Positions 36,101 to 48,100 of a DNA stretch of 64,000 nucleotides are shown here, piece by piece. Below the pieces are notes generated by a model, which was given only the letters and a program-made list of their open reading frames with translations, had not been told where the DNA came from and did not search any database. The translations under genes were made by a program, and so were the position numbers. Positions within the stretch are counted from its first letter, which is position 1. The number at the start of each line of letters is the position of its first letter. The stretch spans positions 3,880,580-3,944,579 of the forward strand of contig NC_087063.1 in assembly GCF_963678635.1 (NCBI RefSeq). Reading direction: 5' to 3'. The stretch is from Symsagittifera roscoffensis (Eukaryota > Xenacoelomorpha > Acoela > Convolutidae).

Positions 36101-39100
36101 TGTTCGTAATAACACACTTCGCTGATCGCTAGTGTAATTATCCAAGCAAGAATATCAGTTTGAATCCAACTGAGATTTTAAACCTGCACATCAAATTTTT
36201 TGAAACACGCAAAAAAATCATTTTTAAATTGCACACTGATAATAAAAACTTATTCTGATTTATTTTTCAAATAATACTAGGATGTTCAAAAACCAAAATT
36301 TTCATTTTCAAAAATCAGAATAAATGATATCAAAAAACAACATGCTTCACCTAAAAAGCTCAAAACAATTCTAAAAAATACAAAAACCAGCTGAAAATGA
36401 TAAACTTCCCTAAAAACAATTCAAATTCTTAATGTGTATTATTCGTTTTAAATCTTTCAATCTTAAATTTTTTTTTCTTTTAGCCTTAAAAAAAATTTTC
36501 GAGAAAACTTTGAAAATCTTCATGTTTAGTTTTCCCACTTTTGTAAAGAAGGCCCTGGGAAGTCAATTTAGACCAACAATTTATCATCTGACCTTTTTTA
36601 TATAAAAATAATCCAATTTGGTAAAACTGGTTTGGCAAATTTGAAAATTAAAATCCACTTTGGAAACAAGACCTTTTTGTGTGACCTTTACTTTTTTGCT
36701 GTCCGAAATGAACTGAACTTACAATAAAATCAAAAGCCACACCACGAAATATCAAAATTAAGCCTGAACAAATTTTAAGCCTTTTCTTGAAAAAACTACG
36801 ACCTTTAATATCGCGACGTTAATAAGATCATCGCGACCTTAATAAGAGACTTCACTACGTTCATCGACTCTTAAAACAAAAATAATTAACATAGGCAACA
36901 GCCATTGGAAAACGAGTCAATGAGCGGAAGTAAACAGAAAAAAATGCCACTTGTTTTGATAAAATCTCAACTTTCGAATTTTAAAGAAAAAAGATGCCCT
37001 TAAAACTTTTTGAATTTCTAGAGCAATTTATTGGTCACTTTTTTGATAAAATTAACAAGATTCCACTTATGAAACTAGAAATCGATCACGTTTTTGTGAC
37101 TTTTACACTTTCGCTGTTCAATAGTGGAGATTACTTTCCTTTTAACTAAGTAAATGAACTGAACTTGAAAAGATATCAAAAAAACGAACCGCGAAAAAAA
37201 ATTAGAGCCTGAATTAATTTTCAGACTTTTCCTGAAAAAAAAACTAATAAAAAAATTATCGCGACCTATATAAGAGTCTGAACTACGTTAAGACTTAAAC
37301 AAGTTAAGCGAATTATCTGTTCCAATACTCATACCTTGTGAGAACTCGATCTCTAATTTGGTCGGTTTGTCCGGCGCCTCAAGGGGATTCGTCGTGTATC
37401 TGTATGTGGAAAGCGGGGGCTCTTCCTAAACAAAATAATGTTCTCAAAACCCAATCAAAAACAGTTTCGTTAGGTAAAAACGAAGCATACAGAACGGAAG
37501 TCAAGCGCAAGCAAACAGCATATTAGTTAATAAAAAAGATACCTTTATACGATTAAAAGTTCATTGTAATTTTTCAGAAAACCGTTCATTTTAGCTAAAT
37601 TCAATTAAATATTGCAAAAATTCGTGTTTTTGTTTTTTCGTTACAAATATATGGTTTTCGTTTTGTTCTGAAAACTATATATTTATCCAAAAATCCACCC
37701 CCTCCCTCTCAATTCGCTACTGCGTGAGACCATTAATAAGAAGGTTATTCCACTCAAGTATTTGTGAGTATAATTGAATTGGTTATCATGCACTTACATG
37801 GGGTTTTTCTAGTATTCCGGATTCCATGCTAAGAAGGATAAGATATTTTATTCAATAATTCTAATGCATTCTACACATTTCAAAAAGTTTTGCTCTCATA
37901 ATCCAATAATCCACTGCCATATTATCTGCAGGGCATTTTTTTAAAATATTTATTATTCAGCTAACTGAACTAAGAAGCTCTTTATTAATTAGCATAGCAA
38001 AGATGATTTCAAAACTGGTGGCAGCTTCTTGGTAAATAGCGATCTTTAGTTAAGGTGATGATTCGAAAATAAGTTACCAAGCAAAAACCCTCTCCCATAC
38101 AAAGCAATTGAACTATGTACATAGGTACACCACTACACTTTAATAAGCAGAGAGTAAAACAGACTTGTAGTCCAACTAAAAGACGCTCACAATTCATTTT
38201 TGGAGCGATCACTTACTTTGGGATCTTCTAGAGGCCCAGATTCCATACTGCAAAATCAAACACTTCACTTCAAATTAGGAAACATGATACATTTTTGTTT
38301 AAAAAAAGACCGTTAAAATGGCATGTTGTATCCATACCTCGCCAAATACATGAGGAATTCAAATGAGGAACCTTTGGGAAAAAATTATGACTAAGATAGA
38401 AATAGTGATTGTTTACTTTCGATGCTTGTACAGTATTTACTTTCTTCTTGAAGTTTTAACTGATAATTGAAGTTTGAAAGATCTGTTTACTTTCATACCG
38501 ATGAGAACTAAAAAAGACCCCCTTACATTTCAAGAGAAGCATCAAAAGATTGCCCTTTAGTTTAGCAGGGCAAAAAACATAAAATCTAGTTTCTTGTTAA
38601 AACCAACAAACTTTGCATTTTTTCCTTGACTGAAATCAGAAAACTGCCATACTGCACGTGTATGGCAGTTTTCTGAGTTCAGTCAAGGAGCACGGATCAT
38701 GGAGGGTCGAATATACCACCAATACGCTCGAAAGACCGAGCGGATCAATCGTACAATTTGTTACCCAAATCGATTAAGGGGGGATAAAAAATCCCGTTTT
38801 TCAAAATTTGACTACGATGGCAAAATAAATTGATCTAATTAGTCAAAAAAAAAATCAACCGATACCAAATTATGATTTACTACGCTAATAACAGGATGAA
38901 ACAGCTATTCGGTAAAAAAAATCCAGCAGTATATTAATCACGCTTGATTGAAATGAATATTTTATGCGTAATCAATTTTCAAAATTAATACATGCTTGGC
39001 GAGGACAATCTATGGTAGGTCTCTCAGTGGAGGGGGAGGGGGGTTCAAGAGATTGTACGGGTGATCTGACCTAGCTATTTTAGCGATCTATATATTTAGC

Positions 39101-42100
39101 CCCTCATATATTCTGACCATCTTAGAAACTAAATCAGTATATTCCATCTAAACCAAAAACTCATCAACTGGCATTAAAGATAGATTACAGCCCAAATCCC
39201 TCGACTTCATTTTATGCGTAGCCTATTTCTCCCCTCAAGTGATATTTAAGTGATAGTAGATACGTCACAACATCGGTCCCAGGGCTACAATGCTAAACAG
39301 CGATTAGCGCAAAAGGCTAAAAGACTTAAAAAAAGCGACACTTTTGGAGGGTGGAGTTTCCAACTAAATCAAATAGCAATTACAGTCTAGAAACTTCTTC
39401 TCAACCGAAAGCTAAGCATGATAGAAAAAAAAGATAAAAAGTCTTGATTGCAAAACACTATATTTTATTCAGGGTGCAGTTGTTGAAAACATGCGCTGAG
39501 AATTATGCAAATTTGGCCCTATGGTGTCTTTTGATCAGGTTGAAATTCTGAGGGGGGCAAGATGTCTCTCTAATCTTGATATAGCTCTGTGGGATCAAAA
39601 GAAAGCTGGCATAAATTGACTGCAAGCAAGTTGATGAACAATTCCTATCATTCCACGCACCCGTAAATAGCCCAAAAATACGAATTCATAAACAGCAGAA
39701 ATTAATAACTTTTTGTTTCAAATGAATTACGCAACTGTGATTTAATTTTTAGCTTAATTCTGTAAATGCGCTTTAGATTTAGTTTCAGCCGTCTTTCATT
39801 TCTAAAATCATAAAATTTTATTTGTGAAATCAAATTTCTGCCTATTGTACATTCGTCTCATTGCCCTTTTTTACCATTAAACTTGCCCCCTTTAGATAAG
39901 CTACATCAACGTTCAGGTAGAAAGCTAGTCAGTCCCTAATTCAGGGCTTAATCTTCAACCTGAAAACGCGTGAATGAATTAAACTCGAGGTTGGTAGGGG
40001 GTTCTTGCGGTGCGATAACATTCACAATTCAAGACTCCGCCGTGATGTCGCTTCCTGTGCCGGCGACGGGGAAGCTTCCTTTTTGGTTCGAATCACGGGG
40101 GTAGAAGAAATAGTATCTGAGGGAGGGTAGATAAGGTTCTCTTTAATGTCTTCGGCCAGATAAAGCCAGGGAGATTAGTGGCATCACTCCATGCTTCTTC
40201 GGAAGTTAATCCACCCTAACTTAAGTCATCTATTGACCCTTCTCTGAAGAGTATCATCGAATCGCCTTTTATTTATGAGATTTTACCAAAGATAGCTTTG
40301 TAATTAAGTGAAGCATTCCAATTGCAAATGCCACGCGACAGGCTGATGCCTTTTGGTATTCTTCCAAGCCGAACTAAGTTGTAAATTTACAATTTCATAC
40401 AGGGATGGTTATGAGTTTCTGGCTTAAAGTAAAATTGTCAATATTCTGCCACAAATTTCTTCTGGTTGATCTCAAAACCAAGCCCGAATTTTTTTTGGCC
40501 CTAGAACTTATTAAATCTAACTGACCGACAGTTGGAAAAGAGTGTCACTGAACGCAAGTTAACAGAAAAAAAATGCGGACTTGTTTTTTGGAAAAATCTC
40601 AACTTTCAAATTTCAAAAAAAAACAGATGCCCTTAAAGCTCTTTGAATATCTGGAGCAATTTATCATTGGCACTTTTTTGGTAAAAGTAACCAAATTTGA
40701 GAAAGGAGGATCAATAAGTAAAGTTTTGAGTTCGCTGGTAAATCTGATAATTAAATTCCAATTTCGAAATCACGTTTTTCGTGACCTTTACACTTTCGCT
40801 GTTCGTTACTATAGTTTGTCTTCCTTTTAACAAAAAAATGAACCTGACCTTAAAAAGCTATCACAAGTCAAACAGCAAAAAAGTAAATTTGAGCCTGAAC
40901 AAATTATAAGACTTCCTGAATAAAAAAAAACCGAAAAAAATCATCGCGACCTAAATAAGAGTCTGAACAACTCTCATCGACTCTTTAAAAAATCAACCCA
41001 TGAACTTAAAACGGATCTACTTGATATTCTTCTCCTTCTTATGATATCTATTAAAGAATCTCAAGCCCTTTAAATAAATACAGTAAATTATAGTGATTTA
41101 AAATAACCGGACACGAACAACATTTTAAATTTCCAACCGGCTTTTCTCAAATTGGATTAGACAAAAAGTGAAGAACAAAAGTTGCTTAGATTTTCACCTG
41201 AATTATTAGTGCAATTTTTTCCCCTAAATCCTTAACCAAAATTTTACCACTTGGATTTTTTTATTAATCAAGAATTACGCTGAAACTACCAAGTGAATTG
41301 ATAAGAAAATTGTAGCCCAACAGAAATCTAGAAGAATGAAATTTCCAAAAGTTTGCTTACATAGACCAACAAAAATCTGGGAAAATGAAATTTCCAAAAA
41401 CTTGAGTAAAACGTTTGACAATTGTTTTTGGCCAAGGATTTTGATTTTTATATAGTAAAAATGACCTTTTTTGACTGTCAACCAAAAAAAAATTCTTTTA
41501 TACAGATTTTTGGATACTTTAACTTTCCAGAACTAGCACCGAGCTTTCTGTAGAGAATTCTAATTTTGCTCCAGTCTGATTAGTCGACAAATTCACGAAC
41601 TAAATCTACTCAACAATCTCCCCCTTTCTCGAAAGGGAGATTGTTAAGTAGATCCCTTATTTAAGTTTAGAGCCATTTGCTGAGTCATGATGAACATTTT
41701 TCAAAGAGCCTGATAAAAAATTCATAGAGCCAAAAATATGCGATAGTGCATGCTAAAGCTACGGTCAAAAGATTCCAAAATAAACAAGGGCAAAACCTGT
41801 TTCTGTGTAAGTATTACAAAATTTTCCGATCAATTTTCATGGCTAAAAAATGTTCAAAAATTGACTCCAAATTCGGTAGCTCTTTTCAAGGTGCAAAGTT
41901 TGAACAGCAGATTTAAAATACGAAACCATTCTCGATATTGGTGATTTCCTTTAAAAACTTATAATCTGAATCATGGCCAATAGGGCTTCAAAATGACACA
42001 GTTGACCCCCTGTGAATTTCATAGGGGTTCTTAAATCAGGCGAAAAAAGAACACTTACGCCATAGTTCCTTCCCATTATTATCGTGAATCGAGAGCGGAA

Positions 42101-45086
42101 CAAAATGCTTCTTAGAACTCTATTTATAGATGTGAAAGCTTCCTTTATCTAAATCACCAATTCGAAAACGCAGAGCCACAAACTTAGGTAGTTAAGATAT
42201 TCGGCAACATTGAAAATTGGATTTAAATCGTGATTGCTGAATTCGCTGCTTCAAAAACAAGATAACAAGCCTTACGAGTCCAAAAAACAATTGCGTAGAA
42301 AAATCCATAGTTTTCTTTAAGAACATGATTCTATAGCAAAAAAAAACATATTTACAATAATTGTTTTCAATTCCATTCAAAATCCTACGCTAAGACGTAG
42401 GTATGAAATTTAATCAGCTTTTCAGGACGACAATTTTTTATCAAATCTTAATCTTACATGGCATTTAATACGTGTTCCATACGTTTTTACGCTGCTAATG
42501 CGTTTTTTATTATGTAGTTCGACTGAAAGACTAATCTTGCGTACACGGTTGATTCTAATCTTAAATGGCAGAAAATCAGGTTGTGATTATTACCTTCAAA
42601 ACACGCCTCGAATTCCACTTTCAACTGGGAAACAAAACAGAAACAGTAATCGATCAACAGTAATGGCCACAAATCTACATCAGAAGTATACATGAGGGAG
42701 GGTCTTAAAAGCTTTGCGAGAAAATTAACCGAGTAAAAAAAACAAACCATTCATTTAAAAACAAACCAGAGTCAGTTTTTAAATCTACCCGCTGGTTAAA
42801 AAAAATGATCTTCTTAAAATCAAGCAGGTTAAAAACAAACCATTTTTTATTGCAGAAGAAAAGCAAATTTTCAGATGATTTTTCTCAAAGGCAGTTGATT
42901 TTGTAGCCATGAAAAGCACACGAAAATACATAGAAACTCCTTTAATTTCATTCTTTGCCATAAAATAAGAGCTTTAACGCTTAATTCACGCAGTAAGGTT
43001 TAAATTACTTCTTGTTTTGTTTCGCAACGAGGTCAAATTACCCATCATATTTTTTCACGTCTTTTTAGACTGTGACGTGTAACGAAACAATCCCATAAAA
43101 AATCATTTGGATCTACTTAAAAATCTTCATCCATAAGCTGCTCATAATAACATTCAGAGACCAATGATGATCATTCATTCGATCGTTTTCAACTGGATCG
43201 AAGATCTTTTTGGTGTTGTATAACCCAGCAAAAACCAGCTACCGTATAAACCAGCAAAAAAAAATAGACCATTAATTAATAACATGTATGTATGTTATTA
43301 CGATAATAACGATAATAATATGTATCAGTTCAATAAGTCATGTAAAATTTCAATTCAAATTACTTTCGGCTGGTTAACGTGTTCTGCTCATTCTCGCTTC
43401 GTTATACGATGAGCCGCCTGGTTTATTCACACTCCTTTGATTTATAGAAAATCTTTGTTTTCGGCAACTCTCGAAGAGTGGAAAAAAATAATAGATTAGG
43501 GTAGATATTTAAAATTTTGCCATCTTATTTTTACTACCTCAATGAAACTCTTAGGGTGTCAAAAGTTTTATATTAAAGCCCTATTGTTCATTATTCATCA
43601 TGGTTTTTATATTAAAGCCGTATTGGTCATGATTCTAAAAAAAAGTTCCATTGTCAAGAAAAGTTATCTGAATATTTTGGATTTTCAGAATAAATTAAAC
43701 GAAAATTGCTGAGAGGTTGACCTCCCATGATTAATTAAACTAAATTTTGACGCTATTTTAACGTCATTTTAATTAAAGTTACCTCTCTTTCAAGCATTTT
43801 TCTCCGAATTGAATCGCATTTTTCACAAAAAAAAAACAGGAATATCAGACAGAAAAATTTGCAAAAAAACGATTTTCTTAAAAATTTTTTTTTTGGATTT
43901 CTTTCTCAAATCAATTTGGTCAAATGTTCAACTTGCACAGTAACAAGCTATCCTTGCGTATTAGCCGTCAGCCCTACTCCCTGTAGGGCCACACGGGGGG
44001 TGATTTCGAGGAGGCGCATGACATTGAGAACCTCCATCAGGGACCTAATCTTGGACTCCGATTGGACTAACAATATTATAAGATTTCAATATAAAAAAAA
44101 ATTAGGCAAAGAACATCGTTTAGCAATGGCGAGATAAGTCTCTGCTTAAACCACATTGATGAAGCTGAAACATGGCGAGATACGTGATAGATACATTTAA
44201 ATATAAGGTAAATTAAATCGAAACTACTGAACTTTTATTTAAACTACTGTGTCATTTGTGTAATTGCCCCCGGTCCTATTCAATGCGGGACCAAGAGTAG
44301 GGGAGGGGGGATCTCATCCATTTCGCCGCAGCCAGCTCCACCTTCAGAAGGCGGGTGACACTGGGACCCCTCCAACCATGACCGAAGTGGGATTAGAACG
44401 CACGACTCTTGTGTTGAGCGACGCCTGCCTTACTCCACTCGGCCACGACTACTTAAACAAATGAATGAACAGCCTCTGTATGTACCTGATGTGCATTATG
44501 TTGTCGTCGATTGAGTATGGCTCCGATGGAGTGGAGTCCACCGGGATGCCCTTCTCCCCCGCATATTTCATCAGGTCCAGTCTGCCCTGGAACCGGTTGA
44601 AGAACTCCGGCATTCTCCAGGGGGCCACCACCTTCACGTCCGGGTTCAGAGCATATGCCGCCAGCTCAAATCTGTTCTGGTCATTGCCCTAAAACGCAAA
44701 GAAAATTACACCAACCATGGACAAAAATTGCTTCGAAAAAAAACGCAAAAAATTGCACCGAATATCAGGAACGTTAACGCAGGCCAGGAACCCAACAGCG
44801 ATAAAAATCAATCCAAGGTTCCCGATATTATGATGTGATAGTAACCATTCAATATGATTATTTGAAATCAATAACCTGTATTTAACGAGATCATTCAAGT
44901 TATACTACATTGATTAAGGGCGATCGAAGCTTTACAGAAAACTTTGTCAAGAGGATCCGGTACGCTTAAGTATGACCCTATAAAACCCAAATGATGTCTT
45001 GTTTTTCCTTCATCTTCAAGTCAACTGACATTTTTTGAAGTTGAGAGCATCTATCTAGTTTTCTACCGAAACATAAAAAAAAACTT

Positions 45087-45126
<40 letters not shown>

Positions 45127-48100
45127 ATATTGGCAGATCCGTGGTGGATCCTAGGATCCCGTTATCTGTCATCTCCAAGTCTCAGAATCTGTTATGTTGT
45201 ATATTTAAAATTTGATGTTTTCATATTCTGGAGAAATTCATTCTTTCTTTCTTTCTTTCTTTCTATCTACTTTTTGGATTTGAGATTTCTTTTCATAATT
45301 AGTTTTCTGAATATACACGACAAAGTTGGGCGGAGGCTAATTTGAATTGGAATGGGGGCCAATTTATTTATGTAAATGAAGACACCTTTGCTCAAAGTGG
45401 ATTTATGGAGTTCAAATTCAGCAGATGAGAAGCTCCAGTGACGTGAATGAATGAAGAATACTGCCGACTTAATTGGAAAAGTCCAAAGCGGAGGTTCCGA
45501 ATTGGCAGCAGGGGAAATTAAATTATTCAAAGCTAATCGAGACCGCTTCCCCCTTAACAAGCCTCAAATACTGTCACGTTTATTGACCTACTTCAACACG
45601 CGACATTTTCCCAATAAACAGACTCAAAATTCCATTTTTTCCGTCTAATAAAATAGTAAAATTCAAGCAGACTATTGTAAAAATGAAACAGATTTTTTTA
45701 AACTGAGCTCACGCAATTATGATGGAAGGCAGACACCAGCGGATTTAGGGGGGGGGGGGCTTGGGGGTTGGACGCCTTTCTTGTTGGATTCGACCCCCTG
45801 CCGACCCAAAGGGTCCCTTTGTACTATTTTGGGATATCCATTTTTGGTTGACGGACCCTTCAACCTTCGGCGCCAATATATACTAAAATTTGCCTGCAGT
45901 GAAAACTTGACCAAAACAGGGTCTTTTCAATGCTTTGTGAGAGCTCAGAAAATCAATTTGGTCGACCTAAAAAAAGGTCGTCAAAAATTTCGAAATTTTT
46001 TGAAAGTCCGCCCCCCCCTCGAGAAAATCCTAGATACGCCCCTGAAGGCAGATATTCAACTTAATTACAGAAAAATTTGTGATGTTTTCATTTTAGCTTT
46101 TTTAATTATGATATAACTATTGGCACTTAATTCGCCTATGATTCCGCCTATAATAAATTTTCAACCGATAGGTTCATTACACTGTTTCGTTAGAATCTCA
46201 ACATCAGCTAAAACTTTAAAAAAACGTCTCAAAAAGCCTCCTTTCGCCCCTTTGGAACGTTACATTGAGCCAAGATTGAGCAAATGGTACTCCTTTTAGC
46301 ACGATGTTTTCAACGATGTTTATGTGTTGTGTTTCAGGTACCCTATGAAGACTCTTCAAGTCAGACTGAGATGCACTATAAAAGTCTCTTTTCATTCTAT
46401 GAAGCATACAATAGATAATAACTTATGGGTTTGGAGATGGTCGCTTCAAGGGTGCTCGAATTTCGCACGAGTGCTGCCAAAGTGTTTGGTAAGTGACAGT
46501 AATGGGAGCGTGAACAAGTTTAGAAGTTGGGCTGGCGAATACCTGTGAACTGCGTGATTGATTCGAGCGGCACAAAGCTATTGAGCGAAACAATTAACAA
46601 AAGCAATCAGCGCTAATTATCAAATGGCGATAATTGGCTCTTGACACCTGAACATGTGAACTTTTAATTAGATTGGAATTAACATTGTTCAACCAATAAA
46701 TACACCTGAACTGCGCAGGTGCTTGTGCGATGTTCCGCACCGATTAAAAGTATACAAATACTACACAAAACATAGTTGAGCGAGCGAGAGCGATTCCGGC
46801 TCATAAAACATTGTTAGTTGGTTGCTCTTTCAAGACAATTAATAAAAAAGAAGTTTATCGGCGCACTACGTGCTATCAATTCAGCAGTTTTTAACTAGTT
46901 ATAACACGAAAAGTGCGAAAATGTGAGTGATTTAAAGAGACTCAATTAAAATTTTGGCTGAGCAGCGCGGCGGTAAGACTTTTTGTCGTGAAAAATCGCG
47001 AAGTGAAGCAATTAAACCGATTGTACTGTTCTAAGACTTCTGTTGAAAAGTTAATTACAGAGCCACACTTGCTGGTCAATTCATTCTAATCGTATAAATT
47101 ATATAAGCAATTCATTTTTAGCACCTTTACGCGTAAACTAGCACTACTTTACAATTGCAAATCAAATCATCACAATCTAACAAATCAACAGATACGAAAG
47201 CCATTCGAAAACTATCGCAAACCACTCGGCTGAGAGTTACCATCAACCACGCAACCTCCTCCAGCTTCAAGTGAGAAACAGAAAAAAAAACAATAATCCA
47301 AATCACTAACTAGATTATTATCACATAATAAAACAATTCAGGACTATTCATAACATCCATTCGACATTCGCAAGGTATCCGTGTAGCTCCTCGACATCAC
47401 TTGATTTCTTAGATTCCAGTTGCGAAAAAAATCATTCCACACACACACCATTGAATTGATGATTAGTAATAACAAGACTGTGTAGAACACAGAAAGTTGT
47501 CAAGAAATTCTAAATTTGAAACGCATTTCAAAACTATCGAAAACTCAAATTGCAGATAAAACAAATCGATTATACAAATTTTCAAAAAACTTCAACATTT
47601 TACTACAAAATTAACTCAAGAACGAAAAAAAAATTGTTCAACTTGAAATTCGAGAAGAGGAAAACAAACTGAACGACGAGGAGTCACGAATCAATCCGAG
47701 AAGACAGTTAAAGAATGGAGTCTGGAGGAAACAACTGGAACTTCAATTCCATGCCCAACTTCATGGGGGCAGGCGGGGGGAACTCTTCAGCAGGAGCCGC
47801 CATGCAGTACCCCTCCAATCCATCTTCATTCAACTACCCTACTCCATCATATATGCAACAAGTAGCTGCAGGTAGGGTCAAAGGGCAAACCAAGAAATCA
47901 ACGACAACCAACTGATCACAAAATAATAATGTCCAACTTTTTTGATATTCAAACATTTCACTCCAAGTCATATTTTTAATATCATCCCTTTTAGCACTTG
48001 ATACAATCATGAAACCAACGCTATAGAGAGTTGTAAAAAGTTGGAGCAGACAAAAATATTTATAGAGCAAATGACCTATTTAAGACAATTTTTGCATGCA

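Larger units (their letters stand above)
29795..37334 (-). other. ASS intron 6 (7.5 kb), host of FAM161 and a decayed retroelement
   Basis: Contains the FAM161 gene (31414-33273), a decayed minus-strand retroelement (33647-36060), a tRNA-derived SINE (30463-30876) and terminal-inverted-repeat family copies (29838-30010, 36600-36875, 36890-37295). Confidence 0.8.
38248..44485 (-). other. ASS intron 4 (6.2 kb) with hairpins and repeats
   Basis: Contains a Ser-tRNA-type SINE starting only about 25 bases inside the donor (44275-44460), two pre-miRNA-like hairpins (41604-41653, 38624-38688) and a full terminal-inverted-repeat family copy (40518-40985). I saw no third copy of the alternative exon 5 and no coding frame I can support. 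Confidence 0.65.

Noticed and set aside
44380-44460. Functional tRNA-Ser gene (minus strand)
   Set aside because: The 5' part matches tRNA-Ser but no closed anticodon or acceptor stem forms, and the sequence continues into a SINE body also found at 55487-55606.
45781-46116. 111-codon plus-strand ORF
   Set aside because: It spans the hAT-like MITE and its flank; no coding character and no homology seen.
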